Positions 40,582 to 48,577 of a stretch of DNA of 64,000 bases are shown here, one piece after another. The stretch lies in assembly GCF_005434915.1 (NCBI RefSeq), contig NZ_SKCG01000003.1, positions 434,001-498,000 on the forward strand, in the 5' to 3' direction. The stretch's first letter is position 1. Each line of letters opens with the position of its first letter. The position numbers and the translations under genes were made by a program. The DNA comes from Aurantiacibacter suaedae (GTDB taxonomy: Bacteria > Pseudomonadota > Alphaproteobacteria > Sphingomonadales > Sphingomonadaceae). The notes below the pieces were generated by a model. The model saw nothing but the letters and a program-made list of their open reading frames with translations, was not told where the DNA came from and searched no databases.

Positions 40582-41112
40582 ATGACAGTACAGACATCCC
40601 CTTCCGGACTCGAAGCGGCGTTCCTCGACAACAGGGAGCGCCTGCTGCGATTCCTCGCTGCGCGCGGGGCGGGGGAAGAGGCGGAGGATGTGCTACAGGA
40701 AATCTGGCTGAAGATATCGGAGCGGCGGACCGGGCCGGTCGCATCGCCGCTACCCTATCTGTTCCGCACGGCGGACCTTTTGCTGATCGACCGCTATCGC
40801 GCCCGGCGCCAGGCCGACCGGCGCGACAGGGCATGGAGCGAGGTGCATTCGGGCAGCACCCCTGGTGTCTCCGATGCGCCCGCCGCCGACCGCCAGCTTG
40901 CCTCGCGTCAGTTGGCGCTGCTGGTGAAGAAATTGCTCGACGATCTGGAGCCGCCGCGTGTTGGCGAAATATTCCGGCGCCACCGGATCGATGGACTGAC
41001 CCAGCGCCAGATCGCGGCGGAATTCGGGGTCAGCCTCAGCACGGTCGAGAGCGATCTGCGCCGTGCTTACAAGGCTCTGGCCGACTTGCGGGAGCAGCTC
41101 GATGAGGTGTGA
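40582..41112 (+). CDS. ECF sigma factor, FecI-like (unit 2)
   Basis: 176 aa from ATG 40582 (a GTG six bases earlier is possible). Region 2 includes GEEAEDVLQEIWLKISERR and LFRTADLLLIDRYRARRQAD; region 4 includes LTQRQIAAEFGVSLSTVESDL. It is diverged from the unit 1 sigma and so probably recognises a different promoter. The gene end overlaps a 26-base repeat also found before the autotransporter (see 41106-41131). Confidence 0.9.
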   Translation: MTVQTSPSGLEAAFLDNRERLLRFLAARGAGEEAEDVLQEIWLKISERRTGPVASPLPYLFRTADLLLIDRYRARRQADRRDRAWSEVHSGSTPGVSDAPAADRQLASRQLALLVKKLLDDLEPPRVGEIFRRHRIDGLTQRQIAAEFGVSLSTVESDLRRAYKALADLREQLDEV

Positions 41113-41131
41113 GGCAATCGACTCCGTCTTC
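41106..41131 (+). promoter_or_regulatory. Conserved element before fecR (unit 2), copy 1
   Basis: GGTGT-nn-GGCAATCG-nn-TCCGTCTTC. The same pattern, with identical spacing and only the four n positions differing, occurs at 44532-44557 before the autotransporter. GGTGT and CCGTC are about 13-15 bases apart, which would suit an ECF-type -35/-10 pair ending just before the AGGAGG ribosome site. A sigma-dependent promoter is the simplest reading, unproven. Confidence 0.5.
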
Positions 41132-41150
41132 GGGTCAGGAGGACTGCACC

Positions 41151-42074
41151 ATGCAGCATGACGATCCAATCCGCGAACAGGCTGCCCTTTGGGCGGTGCG
41201 CACGGGCGATCCCGGCTTTGCCGATTGGGATGCCTTCACCGACTGGCTTGAGCGCGACCCGGCCCATGCCGAGGCTTATGACCGGATCGCAGGCGCTGTT
41301 GCCGATGCGGCGGATGCGGAGCGCGATGTCATAGTGCCCGCGAATGACGAAGTGCCGTCCGCGCGGCCGGTTCCGCGCCGCTGGATGTCGGCGGCGGTGG
41401 CGGCGGTGTTGCTGGTGGTGGTTGGTATCGGCCTGTGGTGGGGCGACCATGGCGTGCAGACATACGAGACAGCGCCGGGCGAAACCCGCCTGATCGCGCT
41501 CCAGGACGGCAGCAAAATCGATCTCGCTGCCGACAGCCGCATCGCGCTGGACCCAGACAAGCCGCGTCTTGCCACGCTGGAAAAGGGGCGCGCGCTGTTC
41601 ACGATTTTGCACGACGATGGCGATCCCTTCGTGCTCGATGTAGGTGCGGATCAGGTGGTGGACGCAGGCACGGTGTTCGAAGTGCAGCTTGGCAGCAACG
41701 AGCTTGCGGTTGGCGTTTCGGAGGGGCTCGTGATTTTCAATCCCGCCGGTCAGAATGTGCGGATCGAACCCGGACAATTGCTCGAAAGCCCACTCGGTTC
41801 GAACGATGTCACGATGCGTGACATCGCGCTCGAACAGGTCGGCGAATGGCGCGAGGGGCGGATCACGTTCGAACGCGCCTCCATCGCGGAGCTGGCCGCC
41901 GAGCTTTCCAGCATGTCGGGCGTGACCTTCAGCGCGGCCCCTGCCAGCGTGCGCGATGAGGTTTCGGGCAGCGTGTTGATCGACCCGATCCGTGCCGATC
42001 CGGCCTCGCTCGGCCCGCTGCTGGGCGTGAGCGTGCGCCAGGCGGGCGATGGCTGGTTGATCGAGGCGCGCTGA
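41151..42074 (+). CDS. FecR-family anti-sigma regulator (unit 2)
   Basis: 307 aa from ATG 41151, with AGGAGG eight bases upstream (an earlier GTG at 41109 lacks one). Cytoplasmic N-terminus REQAALWAVRTGDPGFADWD with FTDWLERDPAHAEAYDRIAG, one membrane helix (about 82-100), and the periplasmic FecR domain YETAPGETRLIALQDGSKID, LEKGRALFTILHDDGDPF, VVDAGTVFEVQLG, with a C-terminal STN-like region. Only two bases separate it from the next TBDR. Confidence 0.92.
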   Translation: MQHDDPIREQAALWAVRTGDPGFADWDAFTDWLERDPAHAEAYDRIAGAVADAADAERDVIVPANDEVPSARPVPRRWMSAAVAAVLLVVVGIGLWWGDHGVQTYETAPGETRLIALQDGSKIDLAADSRIALDPDKPRLATLEKGRALFTILHDDGDPFVLDVGADQVVDAGTVFEVQLGSNELAVGVSEGLVIFNPAGQNVRIEPGQLLESPLGSNDVTMRDIALEQVGEWREGRITFERASIAELAAELSSMSGVTFSAAPASVRDEVSGSVLIDPIRADPASLGPLLGVSVRQAGDGWLIEAR

Positions 42075-42076
42075 TC

Positions 42077-44509
42077 GTGCGGGCGATCACCTGGAGTGTT
42101 GCCCTGCTTGGCTTGTCGCTGGCCGGGCCGCTTCTGGCCCATCCGGTGATGGTCGACAGCGCGGCGGGTACGGCTGGCCGCGCCGCCATCGCTATTGCGC
42201 GGCAGACCGGCACCAGCATCGTGATCGCCGATGCCCCGATTGCGAGCCGCCGCGTGCCGCCAATCCGAGGGCAGATGGAGGCCGAGGAGGCGGCGCGGCG
42301 GTTGGCGCAGGCAGCGGGCGGGCGGGCTGTGCGAGCGGGGTCTGCCGGTTGGCGCATCGTTGCCATCCCGAAGGCTCCGCAGTCCCGCAATGCTGCTCAA
42401 AGACGCCAGCTTCCCACCTCGGTTTCCGGACCGCCACCCGCGCCGGTCCAGCCACTCGAACCGGCGGAAATCGTCGTTTCGGCCAGCAAGCAGGATGCGA
42501 TGCTGAGCCAGTTTGCCGGGCATGTGTCTTTGCTGGCGGGTGAGGATCTCGCGCTGGGCGGCATCGGCGGGACAGAGCGCGTATCCGAAAGGATCGCCAC
42601 TGTCTCCTCGACCCATCTCGGCAGCGGACGCAACAAGCTGTTCATTCGCGGCATCGCCGATTCCAGCTTCACCGGCCCGACCCAGGCAACCGTGGGACAG
42701 TATCTCGGCGATCTGCGCCTGAGCTACAATGCGCCCGATCCCGACCTGCGCCTGTCCGATCTGGAGCGGGTGGAGGTGCTCGAAGGCCCGCAAGGCACGC
42801 TTTATGGCGCGGGGTCGCTGGGCGGGATCATCCGGCTGGTGCCAAATGCGCCGGAGCTAGGCGTGGTGGCCGGATCGGCGCAGGCCGGCGGTTCGCTCAC
42901 CCAGCATGGCGCGGGCGGGGTGGATGCAAGTGCGATGGCCAACCTTCCGCTGCTGGGCGACAGCGCGGCGCTGCGGATGACGCTCGATGCCGCAACGCAG
43001 GGCGGCTATATCGACAAGCCAGTGCTGGGCATGGAGAACGTCAACCGCACCAATATTCTGGGCGGTCGCGCCTCGATACGGGTGGAGCTGGCCCCGGAAT
43101 GGACGGTCGACCTGATCGGCGTGGCGCAGACCATCGAAGCCGACGACAGCCAATATGCCGATCGTGAAGGTGCGCCGCTGGTTAGCTCTTCACCAGTCGT
43201 GGAAGGCTCGAAGGCGGATTATCTGCACGGCCAGTTCATTGTCTCTGGCTGGATTGGCGACGTCAGGCTGCGTTCGAGCACCGGCATCGCCTCGCAAAAC
43301 CTTCGTGAGCGCTATGACGCGACGCTGCCCGGCGGCAATCCGCGATTGTTCGTGCAGACTAACCACACCGAGATGTTCGCCAATGAGACGCGCGTCTGGC
43401 AACCGCTGACCGGCCGCGTCGGCTGGCTGGCGGGCATCTCCTACACGCACAACGTGACACGACTGTCTCGCTCGCTGGAAGACGAGGTCATGATCCAGCC
43501 CACCCCCGGCGTCACCAACCCGGTCGATGAGGGGGCGCTCTATGGCGAGGTGCGGCTGGCCTTGCGCAAGGGCCTCATCGCGAGTGTGGGCGGGCGGCTC
43601 ACCCGCTCCGTGCTTAACGGGACGGACCGATCCTATCAGATCACAGCCGACGGCCAATACGACGAGCAGTGGTGGGGCAGCCGCAGCACCACGGCATTTC
43701 TGCCCTCGGCGTCGCTGCTGGCACGGCTGGGTGAGAAAGACAGCCTCTATGCCCGCTATCAGGAGAGTTTCCGGTCCGGTGGCCAAGCCATCCTCGGGCC
43801 GCGCCTGCAACGGTTTTACGACGATCACACCGCCACCTTCGAACTGGGCGCGCGGCACGGGCAGAGTGGCAGCGATATGTTCGATCTTGCCGCCAGCATT
43901 TCCTACACGCGCTGGACGGATATTCAGGCGGATTTCATCGATAGCTACGGCTTTCCCAGCACGGCCAATGTCGGTGACGGGCATGTCTGGTCGGCGAGCC
44001 TTTCGGGCGGGGTCACGCTTGCCCCCGGACTGCGCATCGAGGGCGGGGTGGTGTTCAACGACAGCAAGATCGACCGATCAGATCTCGCGCAGATTCTGCG
44101 CATGGCTGTCGAATATGATCTGTCCGCCGATACTATAGAAGCAATCGAGGCGCAGCTTGCGCTGACCCAGATTCCGAATATCGCCCGGTTCTCCGGGCGG
44201 CTCGGGTTCGACTACCGCCGCCCGCTTGGTTCAAGGCTCGAACTTAGCGCGCGGGGCTGGGCAAGCTATGTTGGGCGTTCACGGCTCGGCGTCGGGCAAT
44301 ATCTGGGCGATTTGCAGGGTGACTATCTCGATAGCGGGGCAACGCTGCGCATTGGCTCTGCCACACAAGGACTGACTTTGAGCGTGACCAATCTCGCCGA
44401 TGTTGAAGGCAACCGCTTTGCACTCGGCACCCCCTTCGCGGTGGCGCGCGAACAGGTGACGCCGCTGCGCCCACGCACTGTCCGCATAGGCTTCGACGCC
44501 GCTTTCTGA
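42077..44509 (+). CDS. TonB-dependent transducer with STN domain (unit 2)
   Basis: 810 aa, GTG start. Signal peptide ends near LLAHP (residue 23). An STN-like domain (about 24-98: AAIAIARQTGTSIVIADAPI to AGSAGWRIVAIP) precedes the TonB box (AEIVVSASKQDAMLSQF) and plug (LFIRGIADSSFTGPTQATVG, VEVLEGPQGTLYGAGSLGG). The barrel ends RTVRIGFDAAF. The plug and barrel are of the siderophore/vitamin-type length and not related closely to the unit 1 receptor. It would signal through the adjacent FecR and sigma factor. Confidence 0.92.
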   Translation: MRAITWSVALLGLSLAGPLLAHPVMVDSAAGTAGRAAIAIARQTGTSIVIADAPIASRRVPPIRGQMEAEEAARRLAQAAGGRAVRAGSAGWRIVAIPKAPQSRNAAQRRQLPTSVSGPPPAPVQPLEPAEIVVSASKQDAMLSQFAGHVSLLAGEDLALGGIGGTERVSERIATVSSTHLGSGRNKLFIRGIADSSFTGPTQATVGQYLGDLRLSYNAPDPDLRLSDLERVEVLEGPQGTLYGAGSLGGIIRLVPNAPELGVVAGSAQAGGSLTQHGAGGVDASAMANLPLLGDSAALRMTLDAATQGGYIDKPVLGMENVNRTNILGGRASIRVELAPEWTVDLIGVAQTIEADDSQYADREGAPLVSSSPVVEGSKADYLHGQFIVSGWIGDVRLRSSTGIASQNLRERYDATLPGGNPRLFVQTNHTEMFANETRVWQPLTGRVGWLAGISYTHNVTRLSRSLEDEVMIQPTPGVTNPVDEGALYGEVRLALRKGLIASVGGRLTRSVLNGTDRSYQITADGQYDEQWWGSRSTTAFLPSASLLARLGEKDSLYARYQESFRSGGQAILGPRLQRFYDDHTATFELGARHGQSGSDMFDLAASISYTRWTDIQADFIDSYGFPSTANVGDGHVWSASLSGGVTLAPGLRIEGGVVFNDSKIDRSDLAQILRMAVEYDLSADTIEAIEAQLALTQIPNIARFSGRLGFDYRRPLGSRLELSARGWASYVGRSRLGVGQYLGDLQGDYLDSGATLRIGSATQGLTLSVTNLADVEGNRFALGTPFAVAREQVTPLRPRTVRIGFDAAF

Positions 44510-44531
44510 ATTTTTTTGCAGATCGGGCCAA

Positions 44532-44557
44532 GGTGTCCGGCAATCGGTTCCGTCTTC
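44532..44557 (+). promoter_or_regulatory. Conserved element before the autotransporter, copy 2
   Basis: Second copy of the GGTGT-nn-GGCAATCG-nn-TCCGTCTTC element seen at 41106-41131; it lies 34 bases before the autotransporter ATG. A T-rich run (ATTTTTTT) just after the preceding TBDR stop may end upstream transcription, so the autotransporter would need its own promoter here. Confidence 0.5.
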
Positions 44558-44590
44558 CCGGGCATAGGCACCCGAGAGGACTTTTCTTAC

Positions 44591-47500
44591 ATGCGCAATA
44601 TCCTGTTCGCTTCGACCGCTGCACTGGCGCTTGTCGCGCCGCTCGCCACGCCCGCAATGGCGGAAGACATCGGCACGGCGCGAACCACTCCGGCGCGCAC
44701 GTCAACGGTTGCCGATGGCGCGCCCGGCGCGATCGCCATCACCGACAAAGGCTCGATCACGCTGAGCTCCGGTACGGCGGTGACGATGGACAGCAATCAT
44801 GCTGTCACCAACGCCGGCAAGATCACCATTTCCGACGCCGATGGCGCTGCGGGTATCGTCGCTCAGGCGGGTACAAATGGTGCAATCGTCAATTCGGGCA
44901 CGATCACCATCGACGAGCCTTACACCCCCACCGACACCGACAAGGACGGCAACCTCGACGGGCCATTTGCGCTGGGCGGAAACCGCTTCGGCATCCGCAT
45001 CGATGGCGCGCATACCGGCAAGGTCGAGAACAGCGGCACGATCACAGTGGAGGGCAACGATTCGGCTGGCATCTGGATCGCCGGGCCACTGAACGGAGCC
45101 TTCACGCATAATGGCACGACCAAGCTTCTGGGCGATCGCACCACGGCGATCCGGCTTGATGAGGTTACCGGCGATGTGCGGCTGGCAGGTACTATCTCGG
45201 CGCAAGGTGAGGACGCGGTCGCAGCCCGCCTTACGGGTGGCATCACGGGCGCAATGGTTGTGCAGGGCACCATAAGCGCGACCGGCTATCGCTATACCAC
45301 CGCACCGAAAGACCCCTCGACGCTCGATCCCGACGATCTGCTGCAAGGCGGCTCCGCGCTGATGATCGAGGGCGATGTCACTGGCGGGATCGTTCTCGCC
45401 GTGAAGCCTGAGGATGCGGCAGAGGGCGAGGGGTCTGCTAGCGTGCTTGGCTTTGGCGCGGCCCCGGCCATGGTGATCGGCGCGCAAGGGCGTGACGTTG
45501 CCATCGGCCCGGTCGCATCGACGGCCAGCAAGTTCGGCTTGCAGATCGCCGGCGTTGTGCGCGGCTTGGGCGTTTACACGGGCGTCGATGCCAACGGCTT
45601 GCAGATCGGCGGGCGCGGCGGAGCTGTCTCTATTGCCAACGGCATGTCTGTCGCAGGCAGTGTCACGGCCGTGTCGGTCGATGCAAATGCCACGGCTCTG
45701 CGCTTTGGAGCCGGGGCGACCACACCCGAATTGCAGGTATCGGGCACGGTCCAGGCCACCGGGGCCGATGCGGCGGACGAGTTCGCCACCGCCCTTCGCA
45801 TCGATGCCGGCGGCTCGCTCCCCGTTCTGCGCAACAGTGGCACGATCAAGGCGGTATCGAGCGGCGCGAACGGCAATGCCACGGCCATTGTCGATGCCAG
45901 CGGAACGCTCGCGCTGATCGAGAACAGCGGCAAGATCGAAGCGAGCGGGGCCAACACGGATTCGACGCGCAACATCGCCATCGACCTGCGCGCAAACACC
46001 AGCGGGGCGACCGTGCGCCAAAAGGTTGTCGGCAACGGCTACGATGCTCCGACTATCGTCGGCGATGTCCGCTTCGGCTCGGGCGACGACGTGCTCGACC
46101 TGGCCGATGGATCCATGACGGGCTCGGTCTATTTCGGGGCGGGCACTGCGCAGATGACGCTGTCTGGCGATGCGAGGCATAATGGCAACGCCTATTTCGG
46201 AGGCGGCGCAGACGTGCTCGCGCTTTCAGATAGCGCCGTATTCGACGGGACAGCGGATTTCGGCGGCGGCGCAGCCACCCTGACGCTGGCAGAAACAGCG
46301 CGCTTTTCCGGCAGGCTCGCCAATGCCGGCAACCTGGCGGTGAGCGTAAGCGGCGGCGTGCTCGATCTCACGGCTCCTTCGTCGATTGCCTCGCTCGATA
46401 TGGGGGAGGATGGCACGCTGGTGGCCACGCTCGACAAGACGGCAGGGCAGGGCTCGCTTTACGATATTTCGGGCACGGCCAGCTTCGCCGAGGGGGCCAG
46501 GCTCGAAGTGCGCCTTGCCAACCTCGACGATGCCGAGGGCCGCTACGAGGTGCTCACGGCGGGCACCTTGCAGGGCGCTGCTGACCTTGAATTGGGCGAA
46601 ACGCTGCTCCCGTTCCTGTTCAAGGCCTCGCTTGCCACCGATGTGGCGGCCAACACCATTGCAGTCGATGTTTCGCGGCGCAGCGCGCAGGAACTTGGGC
46701 TCAACGCCGCGCGCGCCTCGGCTTTCGATGCGGTCTTCACCGCCATCGGCAAGGACGAAGATATCGAAGACTTCTTCATGGGCATCACCAAGGGCGAAAC
46801 CTTCCGCGCGGCGCTGGGCCAGTTGCTGCCCGAACATAGCGGTGGCGCCTTCGAGGGGATCAGCATGGGCACGCGCATCATGGGCCGCCAGGCTGCCGAA
46901 ACCGTCGGCCCGACCTACTCGCTGGGCGGTGTGGACCTGATCTTCAACGCTGCCGTATGGACCAGCTCGAAGGACGAGCAGGCGACCGCTTCCTACGATG
47001 TCGACGGCATGGGCTATTCGGTCGCGGCCGAACTCGACACCGAGACGTTCGGCTCGATCGGTCTTTCGCTCGGCTACCTTTACAACACCTTCGATCAGGG
47101 CAACGACTTCGCCCGGGCCGAGTCCAACACGATCGAACTGGCCGCGTATTGGCGCGCGAAATGGGGCGGGTTCAATGCCTTCGCGCGCGGATCTTATGGC
47201 TTTGTCGACTTCGGCGGCACCCGCACGCTTCAGATCGGCTCGGACACCAAGGCCAAGAATCTGGAATCGCGCGGCGATTGGGGCGGCAACCTCACCACGC
47301 TGAGCGGCGGCGCGTCTTACGAGACCGGCGGCTGGTTGTTCGTGCGGCCCGCCGTTTGGGCTGACTTCGTGAAGCTGTCGGAAAATGGCTACACCGAAGA
47401 AGGCGGCGGCAAGGGCGTGGACCTGATCGTCGAGGAGCGCGACAGCGACGAGTTCGCCGTCAACGGCAGCGTCACGGTCGGCATCGACTTTTACGGCAAG

Positions 47501-47767
47501 GGCCCGCGCGACAGCAACTGGCTGCGCGTCGAAGGCGAGGGCGGTTGGCGCGAAGTGGTTGGCGGCAGCCTGGGCGCCACCACCGCGCGGTTCGCCGATG
47601 GCGAGAGCTTCACCATCGACCCGGAAGAACAAACCGGCGGCTGGTTCGCGCGGGCACGCGCCGTTGGCGGCAGCGAGGTGTTCGAAATCGGCGGCGAAGT
47701 TGGTGCCGAGGAACGTTTCGACCAGACGGCCTTTTCGCTGAAGGGCACCTTGCGCATCGGCCTTTAA
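44591..47767 (+). CDS. Autotransporter (type V secretion) with repetitive passenger
   Basis: 1058 aa from ATG 44591 (GAGAGGA upstream). Signal peptide ends TPAMAE. The passenger (about 25-720) is a beta-helix-like chain of imperfect repeats around N-[AS]-G-[TK]-I (NAGKITIS, NSGTITID, NSGTITVE, NSGTIKAV, NSGKIEAS), with few cysteines or aromatics. A linker (SAQELGLNAARASAFDAVFT) leads to the translocator barrel (about 780-1058) with LGGVDLIFNAAVWTSSKDEQ and a final strand FSLKGTLRIGL. It would be displayed on or released from the cell surface. Its position after two FecI/FecR/TBDR units, with the shared promoter-like element, suggests cell-surface-signalling control. The function of the passenger is unknown. 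Confidence 0.9.
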   Translation: MRNILFASTAALALVAPLATPAMAEDIGTARTTPARTSTVADGAPGAIAITDKGSITLSSGTAVTMDSNHAVTNAGKITISDADGAAGIVAQAGTNGAIVNSGTITIDEPYTPTDTDKDGNLDGPFALGGNRFGIRIDGAHTGKVENSGTITVEGNDSAGIWIAGPLNGAFTHNGTTKLLGDRTTAIRLDEVTGDVRLAGTISAQGEDAVAARLTGGITGAMVVQGTISATGYRYTTAPKDPSTLDPDDLLQGGSALMIEGDVTGGIVLAVKPEDAAEGEGSASVLGFGAAPAMVIGAQGRDVAIGPVASTASKFGLQIAGVVRGLGVYTGVDANGLQIGGRGGAVSIANGMSVAGSVTAVSVDANATALRFGAGATTPELQVSGTVQATGADAADEFATALRIDAGGSLPVLRNSGTIKAVSSGANGNATAIVDASGTLALIENSGKIEASGANTDSTRNIAIDLRANTSGATVRQKVVGNGYDAPTIVGDVRFGSGDDVLDLADGSMTGSVYFGAGTAQMTLSGDARHNGNAYFGGGADVLALSDSAVFDGTADFGGGAATLTLAETARFSGRLANAGNLAVSVSGGVLDLTAPSSIASLDMGEDGTLVATLDKTAGQGSLYDISGTASFAEGARLEVRLANLDDAEGRYEVLTAGTLQGAADLELGETLLPFLFKASLATDVAANTIAVDVSRRSAQELGLNAARASAFDAVFTAIGKDEDIEDFFMGITKGETFRAALGQLLPEHSGGAFEGISMGTRIMGRQAAETVGPTYSLGGVDLIFNAAVWTSSKDEQATASYDVDGMGYSVAAELDTETFGSIGLSLGYLYNTFDQGNDFARAESNTIELAAYWRAKWGGFNAFARGSYGFVDFGGTRTLQIGSDTKAKNLESRGDWGGNLTTLSGGASYETGGWLFVRPAVWADFVKLSENGYTEEGGGKGVDLIVEERDSDEFAVNGSVTVGIDFYGKGPRDSNWLRVEGEGGWREVVGGSLGATTARFADGESFTIDPEEQTGGWFARARAVGGSEVFEIGGEVGAEERFDQTAFSLKGTLRIGL

Positions 47768-47780
47768 AGATGGTGCTTGT

Positions 47781-47800
47781 TTCCCAGACCCCACTGGGAA
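47781..47800 (+). terminator. First hairpin after the autotransporter
   Basis: TTCCCAG-(ACCCCA)-CTGGGAA, 7-bp stem, 14 bases past the stop codon. Modest stability on its own; see the larger hairpin just downstream. Confidence 0.45.
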
Positions 47801-47808
47801 GCAGCGCC

Positions 47809-47847
47809 GCGAGGGTGAGGTGCCCGATCCTGTTGCCTCACCCTCGC
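47809..47847 (+). terminator. Second, longer hairpin after the autotransporter
   Basis: Perfect 12-bp stem GCGAGGGTGAGG / CCTCACCCTCGC with a 15-base loop. Together with the hairpin at 47781-47800 it probably marks the end of the FecI/FecR/autotransporter transcript before the MarR gene. Confidence 0.55.
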
Positions 47848-47976
47848 AACTTCCTCGTTAGCGGACGAACAGTCTTTCCCTCCACTTGCGCTGGCCGCGA
47901 AGGCGTTGTTCCGGCTATAGCCGGTCGGCAACGGCCACAGAACAAGGCTGCCAAACACGCGCACCTGGGGGGCGAA

Positions 47977-48507
47977 ATGAAGTTCGATGGCGATCTGAAC
48001 ATGGACAAGTGGGCCACCCGCTTCCACGAGCATTACACCCGCGACAGCCGGCTTGAGAAAGAGTTTCTTCTCACACGCGCGCTGGTGATCGCGGCGCGGC
48101 GCTGGACGAGCTACGTCGACACGCTCATCAAGCAGCGCACCGGCATCTCGCGCGCGCAATGGCAAACCCTGTCGGCCCTGCTGCACTGCGATGGCCCGGT
48201 GACGGTGGGCGACCTGTCGCGCAACATGCACGTCAAATGGCCGACCGCGATCCGGGTGCTGAAAGAACTGGAAGCGCTCGATCTTATCAGCAGCGAGCCG
48301 GACCCTGCCGATGCGCGGGCGCGACTGATCGCCATCACCAAGGAGGGCGAACACATCATGGAGGAAGTGCGCGAAGTGCTCGATCCCACCCGCGCGAAAA
48401 TCCTGAGCGCGCTTTCCGATGAGGAACTGGTTGCCGGCACCCACATGCTCGGCGTTCTGATGCGCGAGATCGGCGCAGCGATGGAGGGCGGCAACGCGGA
48501 CGAATAA
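47977..48507 (+). CDS. MarR-family regulator
   Basis: 176 aa from ATG 47977 (GGGGGG upstream; ATG 48001 is an alternative). Winged-HTH core: GISRAQWQTLSALLHCDGPV, TVGDLSRNMHVKWPTAIRVL and the wing DPADARARLIAITKEGEHI. MarR proteins bind aromatic or phenolic ligands. The dehydratase follows by 70 bases, and a palindrome in that gap recurs in the divergent oxidoreductase/TBDR promoter at 51877-51897, so this protein is the best candidate to control all three. Confidence 0.92.
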   Translation: MKFDGDLNMDKWATRFHEHYTRDSRLEKEFLLTRALVIAARRWTSYVDTLIKQRTGISRAQWQTLSALLHCDGPVTVGDLSRNMHVKWPTAIRVLKELEALDLISSEPDPADARARLIAITKEGEHIMEEVREVLDPTRAKILSALSDEELVAGTHMLGVLMREIGAAMEGGNADE

Positions 48508-48524
48508 GGCGCGTCTTGCGCCCG

Positions 48525-48545
48525 ATTATGTAGTATGCGACATAA
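48525..48545. promoter_or_regulatory. MarR-type operator copy 1 (dehydratase promoter)
   Basis: Inverted repeat TTATGT-(8)-ACATAA within ATTATGTAG-(6)-ACATAA, 33-53 bases before the dehydratase ATG. It matches the minus strand of 51877-51897 at 16 of 21 positions, including the first nine. Confidence 0.62.
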
Positions 48546-48577
48546 CTGCAAAACCGCCATCTTTGGGAGAAGACGCC

